From Metaruminococcus_A gallistercoris (GTDB lineage: Bacteria > Bacillota > Clostridia > Oscillospirales > Ruminococcaceae), in NCBI GenBank assembly GCA_904394975.1, contig CAJFNQ010000040.1, forward strand, positions 32,710 through 96,709: a DNA stretch of 64,000 bases, written 5' to 3'. Position 1 is the stretch's first letter. Each line of letters opens with the position of its first letter. Of the stretch, positions 24,546 to 32,773 are shown one piece after another. The notes under the pieces are model-generated. The model was not told the origin of the DNA. It made no database searches and worked only from the letters and a program-made list of their open reading frames with translations. Made by a program: the position numbers and the translations under genes.

Positions 24546-25682
24546 TTACAGCATTTTTACCTGTTTTGCGACAAATTCAGCTTCCGATTTTTTGTTAAAC
24601 GCCCCCGGTGAAAGGCGAACCGCACCGTTTGCACTGCTGCCGTAAAAACGGTGGGCAAGCGGCGCACAGTGCAAACCTGCCCGAACAGCGATTCCAGCCC
24701 GGTTAAGCTGTTCGCCAATTTCAGTCGATTCACGGCTTGCATGCGTGAATGAAACGACCGGAACATGCGTTCCGAACCCAAACGCAGGGTCCAGCAAACG
24801 CAAATTTTTGTTCTGGCGAACCGCATCCGCCACAAGCAGTGCAAGTGACATTTCATGCTGATAAAGCCGGCCGATGCTGCGGTTTTCCACAAAATCAAGC
24901 CCTTTGCTCAAAGTAAAAATGCCTACCGTATTGAGCGTACCGCTTTCAAACCGATCCGGAAGAAAATCCGGCTGCTGCATTTCGTTGGACACGCTCCCGG
25001 TTCCTCCTTCCAGCACAGTGGACAAGCTGATATCATCTCCCAAAATCATGAGTCCGGTGCCGGTTGCGCCATACAACCCCTTATGCCCAGCCATGCACAC
25101 CACGCATTTTCCAAGCGAGAATACATCTATGGGAAGCACTCCGGCTGACTGTGCGGCATCTACTACCAAAACCGCCTTTTTCTTCCGGCACAGATCGGCC
25201 AATTTCTGAATTGGCATAATCTTCCCGCTCACATTGGAAGCATGTGTACATACCACCACTGATGTCTTTGGGGTAAACAGCTGTTCAAAATGCTCTACTG
25301 TTTCATCCTCCGTTAATCCGGGTTCCGCGTAACTGACGGTGATTCCGCGCTCTCCCGCAAGCGCATACAATGGACGGTAGACCGAATTATGTTCCAAAAC
25401 GGAAGTAACAACATGATCGCCCTTTTTGAGAAGCCCTTTGAGCGCCATATTAAGTGCCTGTGTACAATTCACGGTGAAAATCACCTTCTCGGTCTCCGCA
25501 TGAAAAAACGCCGCCGCCTTCTTTCTTGTTTTATACACCATATTCCCGGCCCGCATAGAAAAATCATGCCCACTGCGGCCCGGATTCCCTCCAAAATGCC
25601 GCACCGCCATAGAAGCCGCCTGCGCCACTGCGTCCGGCTTGGGATAGGTCGTAGCGGCATTGTCAAAATAAATCAAAATCAT
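24546..25682 (-). CDS. Cysteine desulfurase-family aminotransferase (class V)
   Basis: 378 aa from the ATG at 25682; the 45 extra codons upstream are Arg/Gly-rich and not conserved in style. PLP fold-type I enzyme: YFDNAATTYPKP start, VVDAAQSAGVLPIDV (cofactor Asp) and CMAGHKGLYGATGTG (the Lys that binds PLP). RAGLHCAPLAHR near residue 340 contains the active-site Cys typical of group II (CsdA/SufS-like) desulfurases. It removes sulfur (or selenium) from cysteine (selenocysteine). The gene follows the Se/S-carrier-like gene, which suggests the two work together in S or Se delivery rather than in bulk iron-sulfur assembly. No SufU or IscU is nearby. Confidence 0.88.
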   Translation of the reverse strand: MILIYFDNAATTYPKPDAVAQAASMAVRHFGGNPGRSGHDFSMRAGNMVYKTRKKAAAFFHAETEKVIFTVNCTQALNMALKGLLKKGDHVVTSVLEHNSVYRPLYALAGERGITVSYAEPGLTEDETVEHFEQLFTPKTSVVVCTHASNVSGKIMPIQKLADLCRKKKAVLVVDAAQSAGVLPIDVFSLGKCVVCMAGHKGLYGATGTGLMILGDDISLSTVLEGGTGSVSNEMQQPDFLPDRFESGTLNTVGIFTLSKGLDFVENRSIGRLYQHEMSLALLVADAVRQNKNLRLLDPAFGFGTHVPVVSFTHASRESTEIGEQLNRAGIAVRAGLHCAPLAHRFYGSSANGAVRLSPGAFNKKSEAEFVAKQVKML

Positions 25683-25845
25683 CACCCTGTTTCCGTCGGC
25701 TGTAAAACCGATCCGACTCTGCCCTGCCCTCTGTGTTGCCCAAACAGTTTGTCCGCCCCGGCGGCAAAGCCCTTCCGGCGGACGGCCACGCGCCACACCA
25801 GCATGATGCGGAGCCATCCGGAAGAACTCCCGTCACACCGCCGGT

Positions 25846-26064
25846 TTAATGAATCTGCGCCGTTCCGAGTACAGGAATCCCAACACGTTCCAACATTGCA
25901 CGGAGTGCAGCCGGATCCTGTTTGACCACAATGCTGTAACCGCACCCGCGTTTGGAATAACCGGAGGGGGTGCGGACAATACCTACATGGATTCCTTTTG
26001 AGGAAAGATAATCCTTGGCTTTGTAAGCATGTGTGATGGAACGGAGCATGATCAGGTTTTTCAC
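25846..26064 (-). CDS. DUF3343 / putative Se-S carrier-like protein
   Basis: 72 aa from a GTG at 26064 with GGTG about 7 bases upstream. The motif SGYSKRGCGYSIVVK (about residues 34-48) holds the single conserved Cys of the family known as Se_S_carrier (DUF3343). The fold is a small ferredoxin-like alpha/beta unit, with MLRSITHAYKAKDYLSSKGI as the first strand-helix. Family members occur beside cysteine desulfurases and selenium genes, and the cysteine is thought to carry S or Se. The next gene downstream (163 bases) is a cysteine desulfurase, matching that pattern. Confidence 0.82.
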   Translation of the reverse strand: MKNLIMLRSITHAYKAKDYLSSKGIHVGIVRTPSGYSKRGCGYSIVVKQDPAALRAMLERVGIPVLGTAQIH

Positions 26065-26202
26065 AGGTTATCACCACGATTCGGCCAAAGCAGGCTTTTT
26101 CTTTAGAAAACAGCAGAAAACACCGTTTTCTACTTTCATGATATGCAAAACCTTCTTTAAATGCTCCCGAAAGATATTCACTCGCAAATTGTGTACAAAC
26201 AA

Positions 26203-26232
26203 AAAACGCCCCGCTTTTGCGGGGCGTTTTCA
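26203..26232 (-). terminator. Terminator after ispF
   Basis: A perfect 12-bp stem AAAACGCCCCGC/GCGGGGCGTTTT (26203-26214, 26219-26230), loop TTTT, effective on both strands. Confidence 0.9.
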
Positions 26233-26268
26233 AATTCATCAACTCGGTAAACACACGATATGAAACAA

Positions 26269-26748
26269 TCAATCCATGCGTTCGATGAGGGCGACCGCAT
26301 GCGCCGAAATCCCTTCCTCTCTGCCGGAAAAGCCAAGGCGTTCTTCGGTTGTAGCCTTGACGCTGACCTGCGAACGATCGATTTCACAGGCGTCCGCAAG
26401 GGCTGCACGCATCTGCTCAATATAGGGTTTGAGCTTGGGCGCCTGTGCGATCACAGTACTGTCGATGTTGCCAACGCGGTACCCTTCCCGCCGCAGGATG
26501 TCGATCACCTTCCGGAGCAGCTCGATGCTGTCCGCCCCGCTGTACGCAGGATCGATATCCGGAAAATGCATGCCGATGTCGCCCAGCGCTGCAGCGCCTA
26601 ATAGGGCATCCATGACCGCGTGGGTCAGCACATCGGCGTCGGAATGGCCGAGCAAACCGAGCGTGTGGGGAATCTCCACCCCGCCGATGATAAGTTTACG
26701 CCCTTGTGCCAGGCGGTGAACGTCATATCCATGTCCAATGCGAATCAT
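26269..26748 (-). CDS. ispF: 2-C-methyl-D-erythritol 2,4-cyclodiphosphate synthase
   Basis: 159 aa. Converts CDP-methylerythritol 2-phosphate to the cyclodiphosphate with release of CMP, in the MEP isoprenoid pathway. The zinc and substrate residues appear in IGHGYDVHRL (residues 3-12), LGHSDADVLTHAVMDALLGA and GDIGMHFPD; the C-terminal NVKATTxE-type motif is VSVKATTEERLGF. The ATG at 26748 has AGAGG about 6 bases upstream; ATGs 6 and 27 bases earlier are poorer starts. It lies 45 bases downstream of ispD and is probably co-transcribed. Confidence 0.96.
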   Translation of the reverse strand: MIRIGHGYDVHRLAQGRKLIIGGVEIPHTLGLLGHSDADVLTHAVMDALLGAAALGDIGMHFPDIDPAYSGADSIELLRKVIDILRREGYRVGNIDSTVIAQAPKLKPYIEQMRAALADACEIDRSQVSVKATTEERLGFSGREEGISAHAVALIERMD

Positions 26749-26792
26749 AAACATCCTCTTTTCTTTATCCGCCATCCAACACCCTGCTTGCT

Positions 26793-27473
26793 TCAGCGAT
26801 TATTATCCCGCAAAAAAGCATTTGCGATGGCCAGATCATCTTCAGTCGTAAGTTTAATGTTTCGGTAACTTCCACAAGCCATATATACCCGGTGCCCGGC
26901 GTGTTCCACAAGCTGACAGTCATCGGTAAAATCCAGCCCGGATTGGCGGGCAGCTTCAATTCCCTGCAGATAAACCTCCCGACGGAACACCTGGGGCGTT
27001 TGCGTAAGATAAAGACTGCTTCGGTCAGGTGTGGCAGTAATCATCCCGTCGGGTGAAACAACTTTTACTGTATCCTTGACCGGAACACCCAACGTAGCGG
27101 CGCCGAAGCGTTCGGCATCCGCAAGCACGCGGGTGATCTCTTCCGGGGAAACAAACGGGCGTGCGCCATCATGGATCGCAACATATTCTGCCGACGGATC
27201 CGCCGCTCTGACACCTTCAAGTACCGACTGCTGGCGGGTCTCGCCGCCGGCGACGATCCGTGTCACCTTTTTCAGAGCAAAAGTTTCTTTCAACTGCCGG
27301 TACTGTGCAAGACGCTCTTCCCGGGTGACCACAACCACTTCACCGATTTCTTCCACCTGCTCCAGCGCACGGATACTTCTTATCACTACCGGCACACCGC
27401 CGAATTCGAGCAGCAGTTTATCTACACCCATCCGCGAGCTGCTTCCCGCGGCGACTACGATTGCTGATACCAC
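26793..27473 (-). CDS. ispD: 2-C-methyl-D-erythritol 4-phosphate cytidylyltransferase
   Basis: 226 aa. Forms CDP-methylerythritol from CTP and methylerythritol 4-phosphate. Seen are the nucleotide-binding VVAAGSSSRMGVDKLLLEFGG at residues 6-26, VAGGETRQQSVLEGV, IHDGARPFVSPEEI and TQTPQVFRREV, all classic for IspD. The start is a GTG at 27473 with a GGAAGGGCGG site upstream. It heads the ispD-ispF unit and faces the Hcy-methyltransferase gene divergently. Confidence 0.96.
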   Translation of the reverse strand: MVSAIVVAAGSSSRMGVDKLLLEFGGVPVVIRSIRALEQVEEIGEVVVVTREERLAQYRQLKETFALKKVTRIVAGGETRQQSVLEGVRAADPSAEYVAIHDGARPFVSPEEITRVLADAERFGAATLGVPVKDTVKVVSPDGMITATPDRSSLYLTQTPQVFRREVYLQGIEAARQSGLDFTDDCQLVEHAGHRVYMACGSYRNIKLTTEDDLAIANAFLRDNNR

Positions 27474-27505
27474 GAAGCGACCGCCCTTCCTTTTCTTTTG
27501 CTTTT

Positions 27506-27534
27506 ATTGTAGCAGGAGTTCGGTCTCCTTACAA
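27506..27534 (-). promoter_or_regulatory. Promoter of ispD-ispF
   Basis: Minus strand TTGTAA (27534-27529) and TACAAT (27511-27506), 17-nt spacer. Confidence 0.65.
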
Positions 27535-27554
27535 CCCGCACCGGTCGTTTTTTC

Positions 27555-27583
27555 TTTACAGATGAGAGACAGAGCGGTATAAT
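27555..27583 (+). promoter_or_regulatory. Promoter of the homocysteine methyltransferase gene
   Basis: TTTACA (27555-27560) and TATAAT (27578-27583), 17-nt spacer, about 36 bases before the ATG, leaving no room for a SAM riboswitch. Confidence 0.72.
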
Positions 27584-27619
27584 ACAGACAAACAAGACTC
27601 GGCTTACAGGAGGACAACC

Positions 27620-28861
27620 ATGGATTTTCTTTTCACCATTCAAAACCGTTTACTGATCTTCGACGGTGCGTTTGGCACTGTTTTGATGGAGCGCGGACTT
27701 AAACCCGGTGAAAACCCCACCGTGCTGAACATGACCATGCCGGAGGTCGTGACCGATATTCATAAAAATTACCTGGAAAGCGGCGCGCAGGTGGTCACCC
27801 TGAACACCTTCAGCAACAGCCGTTATAAAATAGAAGGGCTTCCCTATTCGTTGGACGACATGGCGCACGCCGCGTTTGAATGTGCGATCAAAGCGGTGGA
27901 GGCCGCTGGAAAGTCAGCGTTCCTCATCTATGACATCGGCCCGTGCGGCAAGCTGCTGGAGCCGATGGGTGAAGTGACCTTTGAGGAGGCATATGATCTT
28001 TATAAAGAGCAAGCGGTCGTCGCTGAAAAATACGGTGCAGACGCCATCCTCATCGAGACCCAGTCCGACCTTTTTGAGATGAAGGCCGGTCTTCTGGCCG
28101 CAAAGGAGAACACATCTCTTCCGGTCATCTGCTCGATTACACTGGAAGCAAACGGGCGCACCTACACCGGCGGCTGTCTGGAAAGCATTGCCGCAACGCT
28201 GGAACGACTTGGCGCGGACGCCATTGGCTTAAACTGCAGCGTCGGCCCGAAAGACCTGCTTCCTTACGCGAAACAGCTGCTGCAGCTTACCTCCCTGCCA
28301 GTCATCGTTCAGCCGAACGCCGGACTTCCGCAGGAGCAGGACGGCGTAACGGTGTTTGACACCACTCCAGACGAGTTCGCAGATATTATGGCAGAGCTCG
28401 CAAAAGCAGGCGCGAACATTCTGGGCGGCTGCTGCGGCACCAATTATGAATACATCCGCAGGCTGACAAAAGCGGTGGAAGGAATGACGCCCGTCAAGCG
28501 GACGGTAGAACCGGTCGCATGCGCCTGCACCCCATCCGTATTTGTCGCGGTGACGGCAGATACCGAAAAGGTTGATCTCATCACGCCGCAAAACGCAGAA
28601 GAGATCGCAGGATATATCCAGTCACAGGATTTTGACAGTTTGATGGACATTGCGCTGGACAAAGCGTATGAAGGCGACGCCGAATATATGCTGCTGGACC
28701 TCACCCTGTTGCCCGGCCTCTCTCCGGACGAGGCGGCCGCAGCCATCCGCTTTTTACAGACAACGGTTCGGCTGCCGCTCGGAATTGCCGCGCACAGCGA
28801 AGAAACCGCAAAACAGGCGGCGCGTTTTTACAACGGAACACCGTATATTATCATCAAATAA
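27620..28861 (+). CDS. Homocysteine S-methyltransferase domain protein with a partial pterin-binding domain (short MetH-like)
   Basis: 413 aa. Residues 1 to about 290 are the homocysteine-binding TIM barrel of methionine synthase: FDGAFGTVLMERGLKPGENP, VVTLNTFSNSRYKIEG, and the zinc cysteines in GLNCSVGPKDLL and ILGGCCGTNYEYI. Residues about 300-413 resemble the first half of the MetH folate barrel (spacing of DILD-like MLLDLTLLPGLSPDEAAAAI, then LPLGIAAHSEETAKQAARFYNG). However, the RINPTGKK signature is absent and the chain stops at NGTPYIIIK where the barrel should continue. No cobalamin domain follows. It could be a single-carbon transferase using another donor, or work with separate subunits. 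The stop is followed directly by a terminator, so the shortness is not a sequencing break. Confidence 0.85.
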   Translation: MDFLFTIQNRLLIFDGAFGTVLMERGLKPGENPTVLNMTMPEVVTDIHKNYLESGAQVVTLNTFSNSRYKIEGLPYSLDDMAHAAFECAIKAVEAAGKSAFLIYDIGPCGKLLEPMGEVTFEEAYDLYKEQAVVAEKYGADAILIETQSDLFEMKAGLLAAKENTSLPVICSITLEANGRTYTGGCLESIAATLERLGADAIGLNCSVGPKDLLPYAKQLLQLTSLPVIVQPNAGLPQEQDGVTVFDTTPDEFADIMAELAKAGANILGGCCGTNYEYIRRLTKAVEGMTPVKRTVEPVACACTPSVFVAVTADTEKVDLITPQNAEEIAGYIQSQDFDSLMDIALDKAYEGDAEYMLLDLTLLPGLSPDEAAAAIRFLQTTVRLPLGIAAHSEETAKQAARFYNGTPYIIIK

Positions 28862-28863
28862 AA

Positions 28864-28900
28864 AAAACGGGTATGCGTTTTTTCGCATACCCGTTTTCTG
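28864..28900 (+). terminator. Bidirectional terminator between the Hcy-methyltransferase and AraC-type genes
   Basis: A perfect 14-bp stem (28864-28877, 28884-28897; core CGGGTATGCG) with T/A runs on both sides. Confidence 0.92.
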
Positions 28901-28911
28901 CAATCATGTTC

Positions 28912-29787
28912 TCAATACCGGTCTCCCTGCAAAAGCAATGCGGAATAACGTTTGGGAGCAACCCCAAACTCCGCTTTGAAACTGCGGGAAAAGTTGGAAT
29001 AATCGCTGAAGCCGCTTTGAATAAACGCCGCGTTCACACTTTCCCCGTCCATCAGGCAAGAGCGAGCGGTCATTAACCGCTTTTTCATCACATACTGGTG
29101 CAAGGTGAAGCCGACATTCTGTTTAAACTGCCGGCCTAGATGGTATTTGCTGATATAAAACCGTTTTGCCAGTTCATCAAGCGAAAGGTCGTCCGTCAGG
29201 TTTTCGTTGATATAGCGGATGATATCGGTGATTTTTTCATTGCTGCTTACATCAGGAAGCAATTCGCCGGACATATCAAAATAGGTCTGGTTAAGCAGAA
29301 CGAGCAGTTCGGTCATATAAGCGCGGAACAGAGTCTGGCTGCCGTAATTTTCGCCGCCGTAAACCTTTTCCAGCCGTTCATACAACCGCTTAAACGCACG
29401 GGCAGTCTCCCCTTCCGGACGCAGCAGATTGTTGTGGTTGCGCGCAGAATCATCAAAGCAGGCGGTTAAATCAATCTCACCCTGCTCGATCTGGCGGATA
29501 TAACCAGGATGCACCCAAATGACGATCCGTTCATAAATTTGACCCAGCTCAATGAGCGGGCGGTGTACCTCCCGGTTGCTGATGAGCAGGATATCACCCG
29601 AACGAAGGTGGTAGTTCTTCCCTTCGATCACACAGCTTACCTTACCGGAGATAAAATAATAGATCTCGTAAAAATCGTGGTTGTGGTACTCCACGTTCAA
29701 TGGTTTGTTGTCTGAAAAATGCAGCAGTTCCACATTGGGACGATTCATCACCTGACGAGGATTAAACTCTTGAGGATGGGCAGACAT
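28912..29787 (-). CDS. AraC-family transcriptional regulator of the glucuronate/xylan cluster
   Basis: 291 aa. An N-terminal cupin sensor domain (about residues 25-110: VEYHNHDFYEIYYFISG, GDILLISNREVHRP) is followed by two AraC helix-turn-helix units (about 190-285: LSLDELAKRFYISKYHLGRQFK and FIQSGFSDYSNFSRSFKAEFGVAPKRY). It is divergent from the uxaC-kdgK gene run and surely its local regulator, probably an activator responding to a uronic acid or aldouronic acid. AAGGAG precedes the ATG. Its promoter region contains TTTGCAAA, repeated near the uxaC -10 box. Confidence 0.92.
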   Translation of the reverse strand: MSAHPQEFNPRQVMNRPNVELLHFSDNKPLNVEYHNHDFYEIYYFISGKVSCVIEGKNYHLRSGDILLISNREVHRPLIELGQIYERIVIWVHPGYIRQIEQGEIDLTACFDDSARNHNNLLRPEGETARAFKRLYERLEKVYGGENYGSQTLFRAYMTELLVLLNQTYFDMSGELLPDVSSNEKITDIIRYINENLTDDLSLDELAKRFYISKYHLGRQFKQNVGFTLHQYVMKKRLMTARSCLMDGESVNAAFIQSGFSDYSNFSRSFKAEFGVAPKRYSALLLQGDRY

Positions 29788-29896
29788 AAACTTTCTCCTT
29801 ACTGTATTGATCCCAAAATTGTTTCATTTTTCTTGCTTTTCGGCACCCAGTTATCCAAAACAAACCGGTAGTTTGAGCAAAATAGATTCCGATTTA

Positions 29897-29925
29897 ATAG
29901 TACAGCAATTTTTGCAAATTTTCAA
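29897..29925 (-). promoter_or_regulatory. Promoter of the AraC-type regulator gene
   Basis: Minus strand TTGAAA (29925-29920) and TACTAT (29902-29897), 17-nt spacer. The palindrome TTTGCAAA sits in the spacer. Confidence 0.65.
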
Positions 29926-29951
29926 GCAATAATAGCTATTTATTTTGCAAA
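29911..29951. promoter_or_regulatory. Paired TTTGCAAA palindromes in the divergent araC-uxaC control region
   Basis: The 8-base palindrome TTTGCAAA occurs at 29911-29918 and 29944-29951, start to start 33 bases. One copy lies in the regulator promoter, the other just upstream of the uxaC -10 box, so both could be bound by a single dimer or two regulators. Confidence 0.5.
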
Positions 29952-29959
29952 AAACATTG

Positions 29960-29965
29960 TATACT
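29960..29965 (+). promoter_or_regulatory. -10 box of the uxaC operon, weak -35
   Basis: TATACT at 29960-29965 has no good -35 element 16-18 bases upstream (TATTTA only), as expected for an activator-dependent promoter. Confidence 0.5.
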
Positions 29966-29998
29966 GAAAGCATATTAAAAAGGAAAGAAGGGGCGGTT

Positions 29999-31402
29999 AT
30001 GTCTTTTATCAACGATTCTTTTATGCTGCAAAGCGACACAGCACGACTGCTTTATCACGGCCATGCGGAAAAGATGCCGATTTTCGACTATCACTGCCAT
30101 TTGAACGCCGGAGAGATCCTGCAAAACAAACAGTTTGCAAACATTACAGAGCTCTGGCTTTCCGGCGACCACTACAAATGGCGGCTGATGCGCGCCAACG
30201 GGGTGGATGAACGATACATCACCGGCGACGCTGACCCTTACGAAAAATTTGAAAAATGGGCGGAAACCGTTTCCAAAAGCATTGGAAACCCGCTCTATCA
30301 CTGGACCCATCTTGAGCTTGCACGTTATTTTGGCTTTGACAAGCCGCTGTGCAAAGAAACGGCGAAAGAGGCTTATGACGCCTGCAACGCTCTCCTCAAA
30401 ACTGAGGATTTCCGCGCGCGCAGACTAATCGAACGCTACGGCGTTGCCGCCCTCTGCACCACCGATGACCCGGCGGACAGCTTGAGCGACCACATCGCGC
30501 TGGCAAACGATCCGAGTTTCTCGGTCAAAGTCCTGCCGACTTTCCGCCCGGACAAGGCGATCCACCTGGAAAACGACGGGTTTGCGGAATATGTGAAAAC
30601 ACTGGCAGACGCTGCCGGCATGGAGATCAAAACCTTTGACGATATGAAAACCGCCCTGCTCAAACGCGCGGAATTCTTCAAAGAACACGGCTGTTTGCTT
30701 TCGGACCACGCGTTCGGTGCGCCTCAGCTCGGAACCTACACCAAAGCGGAAGCGGAAACCGCATTCAAAAAAGCGCTGGCAGGCAAGCCGCTTAGCGAAA
30801 CAGACGTAAACGCCTACCACACCCTTATCATGGTCTTTTTGGGCGGCGTTTATGAACAGCTCGGTTTCGCCATGCAGATGCATCTGGGCGTTGTGCGCAA
30901 TGTCAACACCCCAATGTTCCGCATGGTCGGGGCAGACACCGGGTTTGACGCCATCGGCGAAGCGATTTCGGTGGAGTCCATCATCCGACTGCTGGATCTC
31001 ATGGAACAGCAGAACGCATTGCCTAAAACGATCCTGTACAGCTTGAACCCCAATGACAATGACCGTCTGGCGGTTGCGGCGGGCTGCTTCCAGAAAGGGC
31101 CGGACGCCGGGAAGATTCAGTTTGGCGCAGCCTGGTGGTTCAATGACCATCGGGACGGAATGGAAGCGCAGATGCGCGCGCTGGCAAACACCGGTCTGCT
31201 CGCCAATTTTGTTGGCATGCTGACCGATTCACGCAGTTTTGTTTCCTATACCCGGCATGAATACTTCCGCCGCATCCTCTGCAACCTGATCGCGACCTGG
31301 GTGGACGCAGGCGAACTTCCTGCTGACTTTGACTGGCTCGGCGGAATTGTGGAAGACATTTGTTTTAACAACGCCGCAAAATTCTTTGGACTTATCCGCT
31401 AA
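29999..31402 (+). CDS. uxaC: Glucuronate isomerase (uronate isomerase)
   Basis: 467 aa from the ATG at 29999, which follows an AAGGGGCGG site; an ATG at 29945 overlaps the promoter and was rejected. The enzyme turns D-glucuronate into D-fructuronate (and galacturonate into tagaturonate). It is an amidohydrolase-like barrel, with the metal-site motif FDYHCHLNAGEI at about residues 32-43, TTDDPADSL, and a DHRDGMEAQMRALANTGLL region near the C-terminus. It is the first gene after the AraC regulator and starts a run of seven plus-strand genes for glucuronate release and catabolism. Confidence 0.96.
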   Translation: MSFINDSFMLQSDTARLLYHGHAEKMPIFDYHCHLNAGEILQNKQFANITELWLSGDHYKWRLMRANGVDERYITGDADPYEKFEKWAETVSKSIGNPLYHWTHLELARYFGFDKPLCKETAKEAYDACNALLKTEDFRARRLIERYGVAALCTTDDPADSLSDHIALANDPSFSVKVLPTFRPDKAIHLENDGFAEYVKTLADAAGMEIKTFDDMKTALLKRAEFFKEHGCLLSDHAFGAPQLGTYTKAEAETAFKKALAGKPLSETDVNAYHTLIMVFLGGVYEQLGFAMQMHLGVVRNVNTPMFRMVGADTGFDAIGEAISVESIIRLLDLMEQQNALPKTILYSLNPNDNDRLAVAAGCFQKGPDAGKIQFGAAWWFNDHRDGMEAQMRALANTGLLANFVGMLTDSRSFVSYTRHEYFRRILCNLIATWVDAGELPADFDWLGGIVEDICFNNAAKFFGLIR

Positions 31403-31471
31403 AAAGTTTTATAATAAAATCAACAAAACTATATAAAACAACTACACCCTCTCCCATAAGGAGGAATTCCA

Positions 31472-32710
31472 ATGACAATCCACCAATGGCCATCCTGGGA
31501 TGAACTTCCCGCTATAAAAAATATGCCGGACTGTACAATCGACCGGGACGGCAAGAAAATCGCCAATACAGAACAATGGGAAAAACAGAGAGCATATTTA
31601 AAAGAATTGTTTGCCCATTATATGTATGGGCATCTGCCCGAAGAGCGCGGGCCTGTGTCCGCCCGGCTGACCGCGCGGGAACCGAAATACAACGAAAAAG
31701 CTGTGGAAGAATCCATCGAACTGACCTTTGGCGCCGAAAAAGCGATTACGCTTCATCTGCGGCTGATTTATCCTAATCGTTCCGGGGTGCGGTTCCCGGT
31801 CATCATCCGTGCTTATGACGATCTGCGCGACCCGGTTCCTCTGGAAGAAAAGGCAGTGACTGAATACGGTTACGCGCTTGCCACCTTCTGCCGCAGCGAC
31901 CTGTGTGGTGACCGCACGATGCGGGAAATGCTCCGGCGCTACCGCAGCGGGGAGATTCCTACCGACGAAGGCGCGCTCAAAGCCGTGAAAAAGTTAGACG
32001 CTCTTACCCCGGCGGGTGAAGACCTGACTCAGTTCACAAGCGCTCTGGAACAGGCATATCCCGGTTACGACTGGGGGCACATCGCTCAATGGGGCTTTGG
32101 TTACAGCATTGTGACCGATTATCTTATCACACTGCCGGTCATTGACAAAGGAAAAATTTGCTTTACCGGGCATTCCCGCCTTGGAAAAGCCGCGCTGTGC
32201 GCCGGTATTTATGATGAACGCGCAGCGGTCACAGCTCCCGCGGGTTCCGGATGCGGCGGCGTTGGTTCCTTCCGCTTTTTAGGCGGACATGAAGACATCC
32301 GGCAGGATTACACCATCTGCGAAACGATTGGCAACATTACGAATTTCGCGCCGGAATGGTGGTGCCCGGAATTTGCTTCGTTCGGTGACAACAGCATTTA
32401 TCCCGAACGGGAAGAACGCTTGCCGTTTGACGCGAACACCCTGCGCGCCGCGGTTGCTCCCCGTGCCTGCTTCTCCACCGAGGGGCTTTCGGACGATTGG
32501 TCCAACCCATGCGGCACCCAGTTTGCCTGGGAAGACGCACAGCCGCTGTTTGATGCGCTTGGCGTACCAGAGAAAAACGGCATCTATTATCGGGAAGGCG
32601 GGCATGCGCAAAACGAGCTGGACTGGCAGGCTCTTTTGACCTACTGTAACTATTTATGGTTTGGAAAACCGCTTACTGAAGACATTAATAAAACCTACTT
32701 TGAGCGGTAA
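31472..32710 (+). CDS. Glucuronoyl methylesterase, carbohydrate esterase family 15
   Basis: 412 aa alpha/beta hydrolase. The nucleophile motif is FTGHSRLGKAALC (Ser in GHSRLG; many CE15 members have Cys in place of this His). The conserved GSGCGGVGSFRF follows, WWCPEF holds a conserved tryptophan pair, and the catalytic His lies in REGGHAQNELDW near residue 380. CE15 enzymes cleave the ester between 4-O-methyl-glucuronic acid on xylan and lignin alcohols or methanol. No signal peptide is visible, so this copy should act in the cytoplasm on imported oligosaccharides, unlike most characterised members. The next gene, a GH67 alpha-glucuronidase, would remove the freed glucuronic acid. Confidence 0.88.
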   Translation: MTIHQWPSWDELPAIKNMPDCTIDRDGKKIANTEQWEKQRAYLKELFAHYMYGHLPEERGPVSARLTAREPKYNEKAVEESIELTFGAEKAITLHLRLIYPNRSGVRFPVIIRAYDDLRDPVPLEEKAVTEYGYALATFCRSDLCGDRTMREMLRRYRSGEIPTDEGALKAVKKLDALTPAGEDLTQFTSALEQAYPGYDWGHIAQWGFGYSIVTDYLITLPVIDKGKICFTGHSRLGKAALCAGIYDERAAVTAPAGSGCGGVGSFRFLGGHEDIRQDYTICETIGNITNFAPEWWCPEFASFGDNSIYPEREERLPFDANTLRAAVAPRACFSTEGLSDDWSNPCGTQFAWEDAQPLFDALGVPEKNGIYYREGGHAQNELDWQALLTYCNYLWFGKPLTEDINKTYFER

Positions 32711-32773
32711 GTTTTCCCCATAACGGGTATTAAAATATGATTTTTCAAATTTAAAATAGAAAGGAAGTATGTT

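Noticed and set aside
25682..26272. 196-codon minus-strand frame overlapping the Se/S carrier-like gene
   Set aside because: Different frame from the conserved 72-residue protein, no ribosome site, runs through the ispF terminator.
27474..27619. SAM riboswitch before the homocysteine methyltransferase gene
   Set aside because: The promoter is only 36 bases from the start codon, leaving no room for one.
29945..29998. Upstream ATG for uxaC adding 18 residues
   Set aside because: Overlaps the promoter and lacks a ribosome site; the ATG at 29999 is well placed.
30425..31150. 241-codon minus-strand frame inside uxaC
   Set aside because: Antisense shadow of a confidently identified gene.
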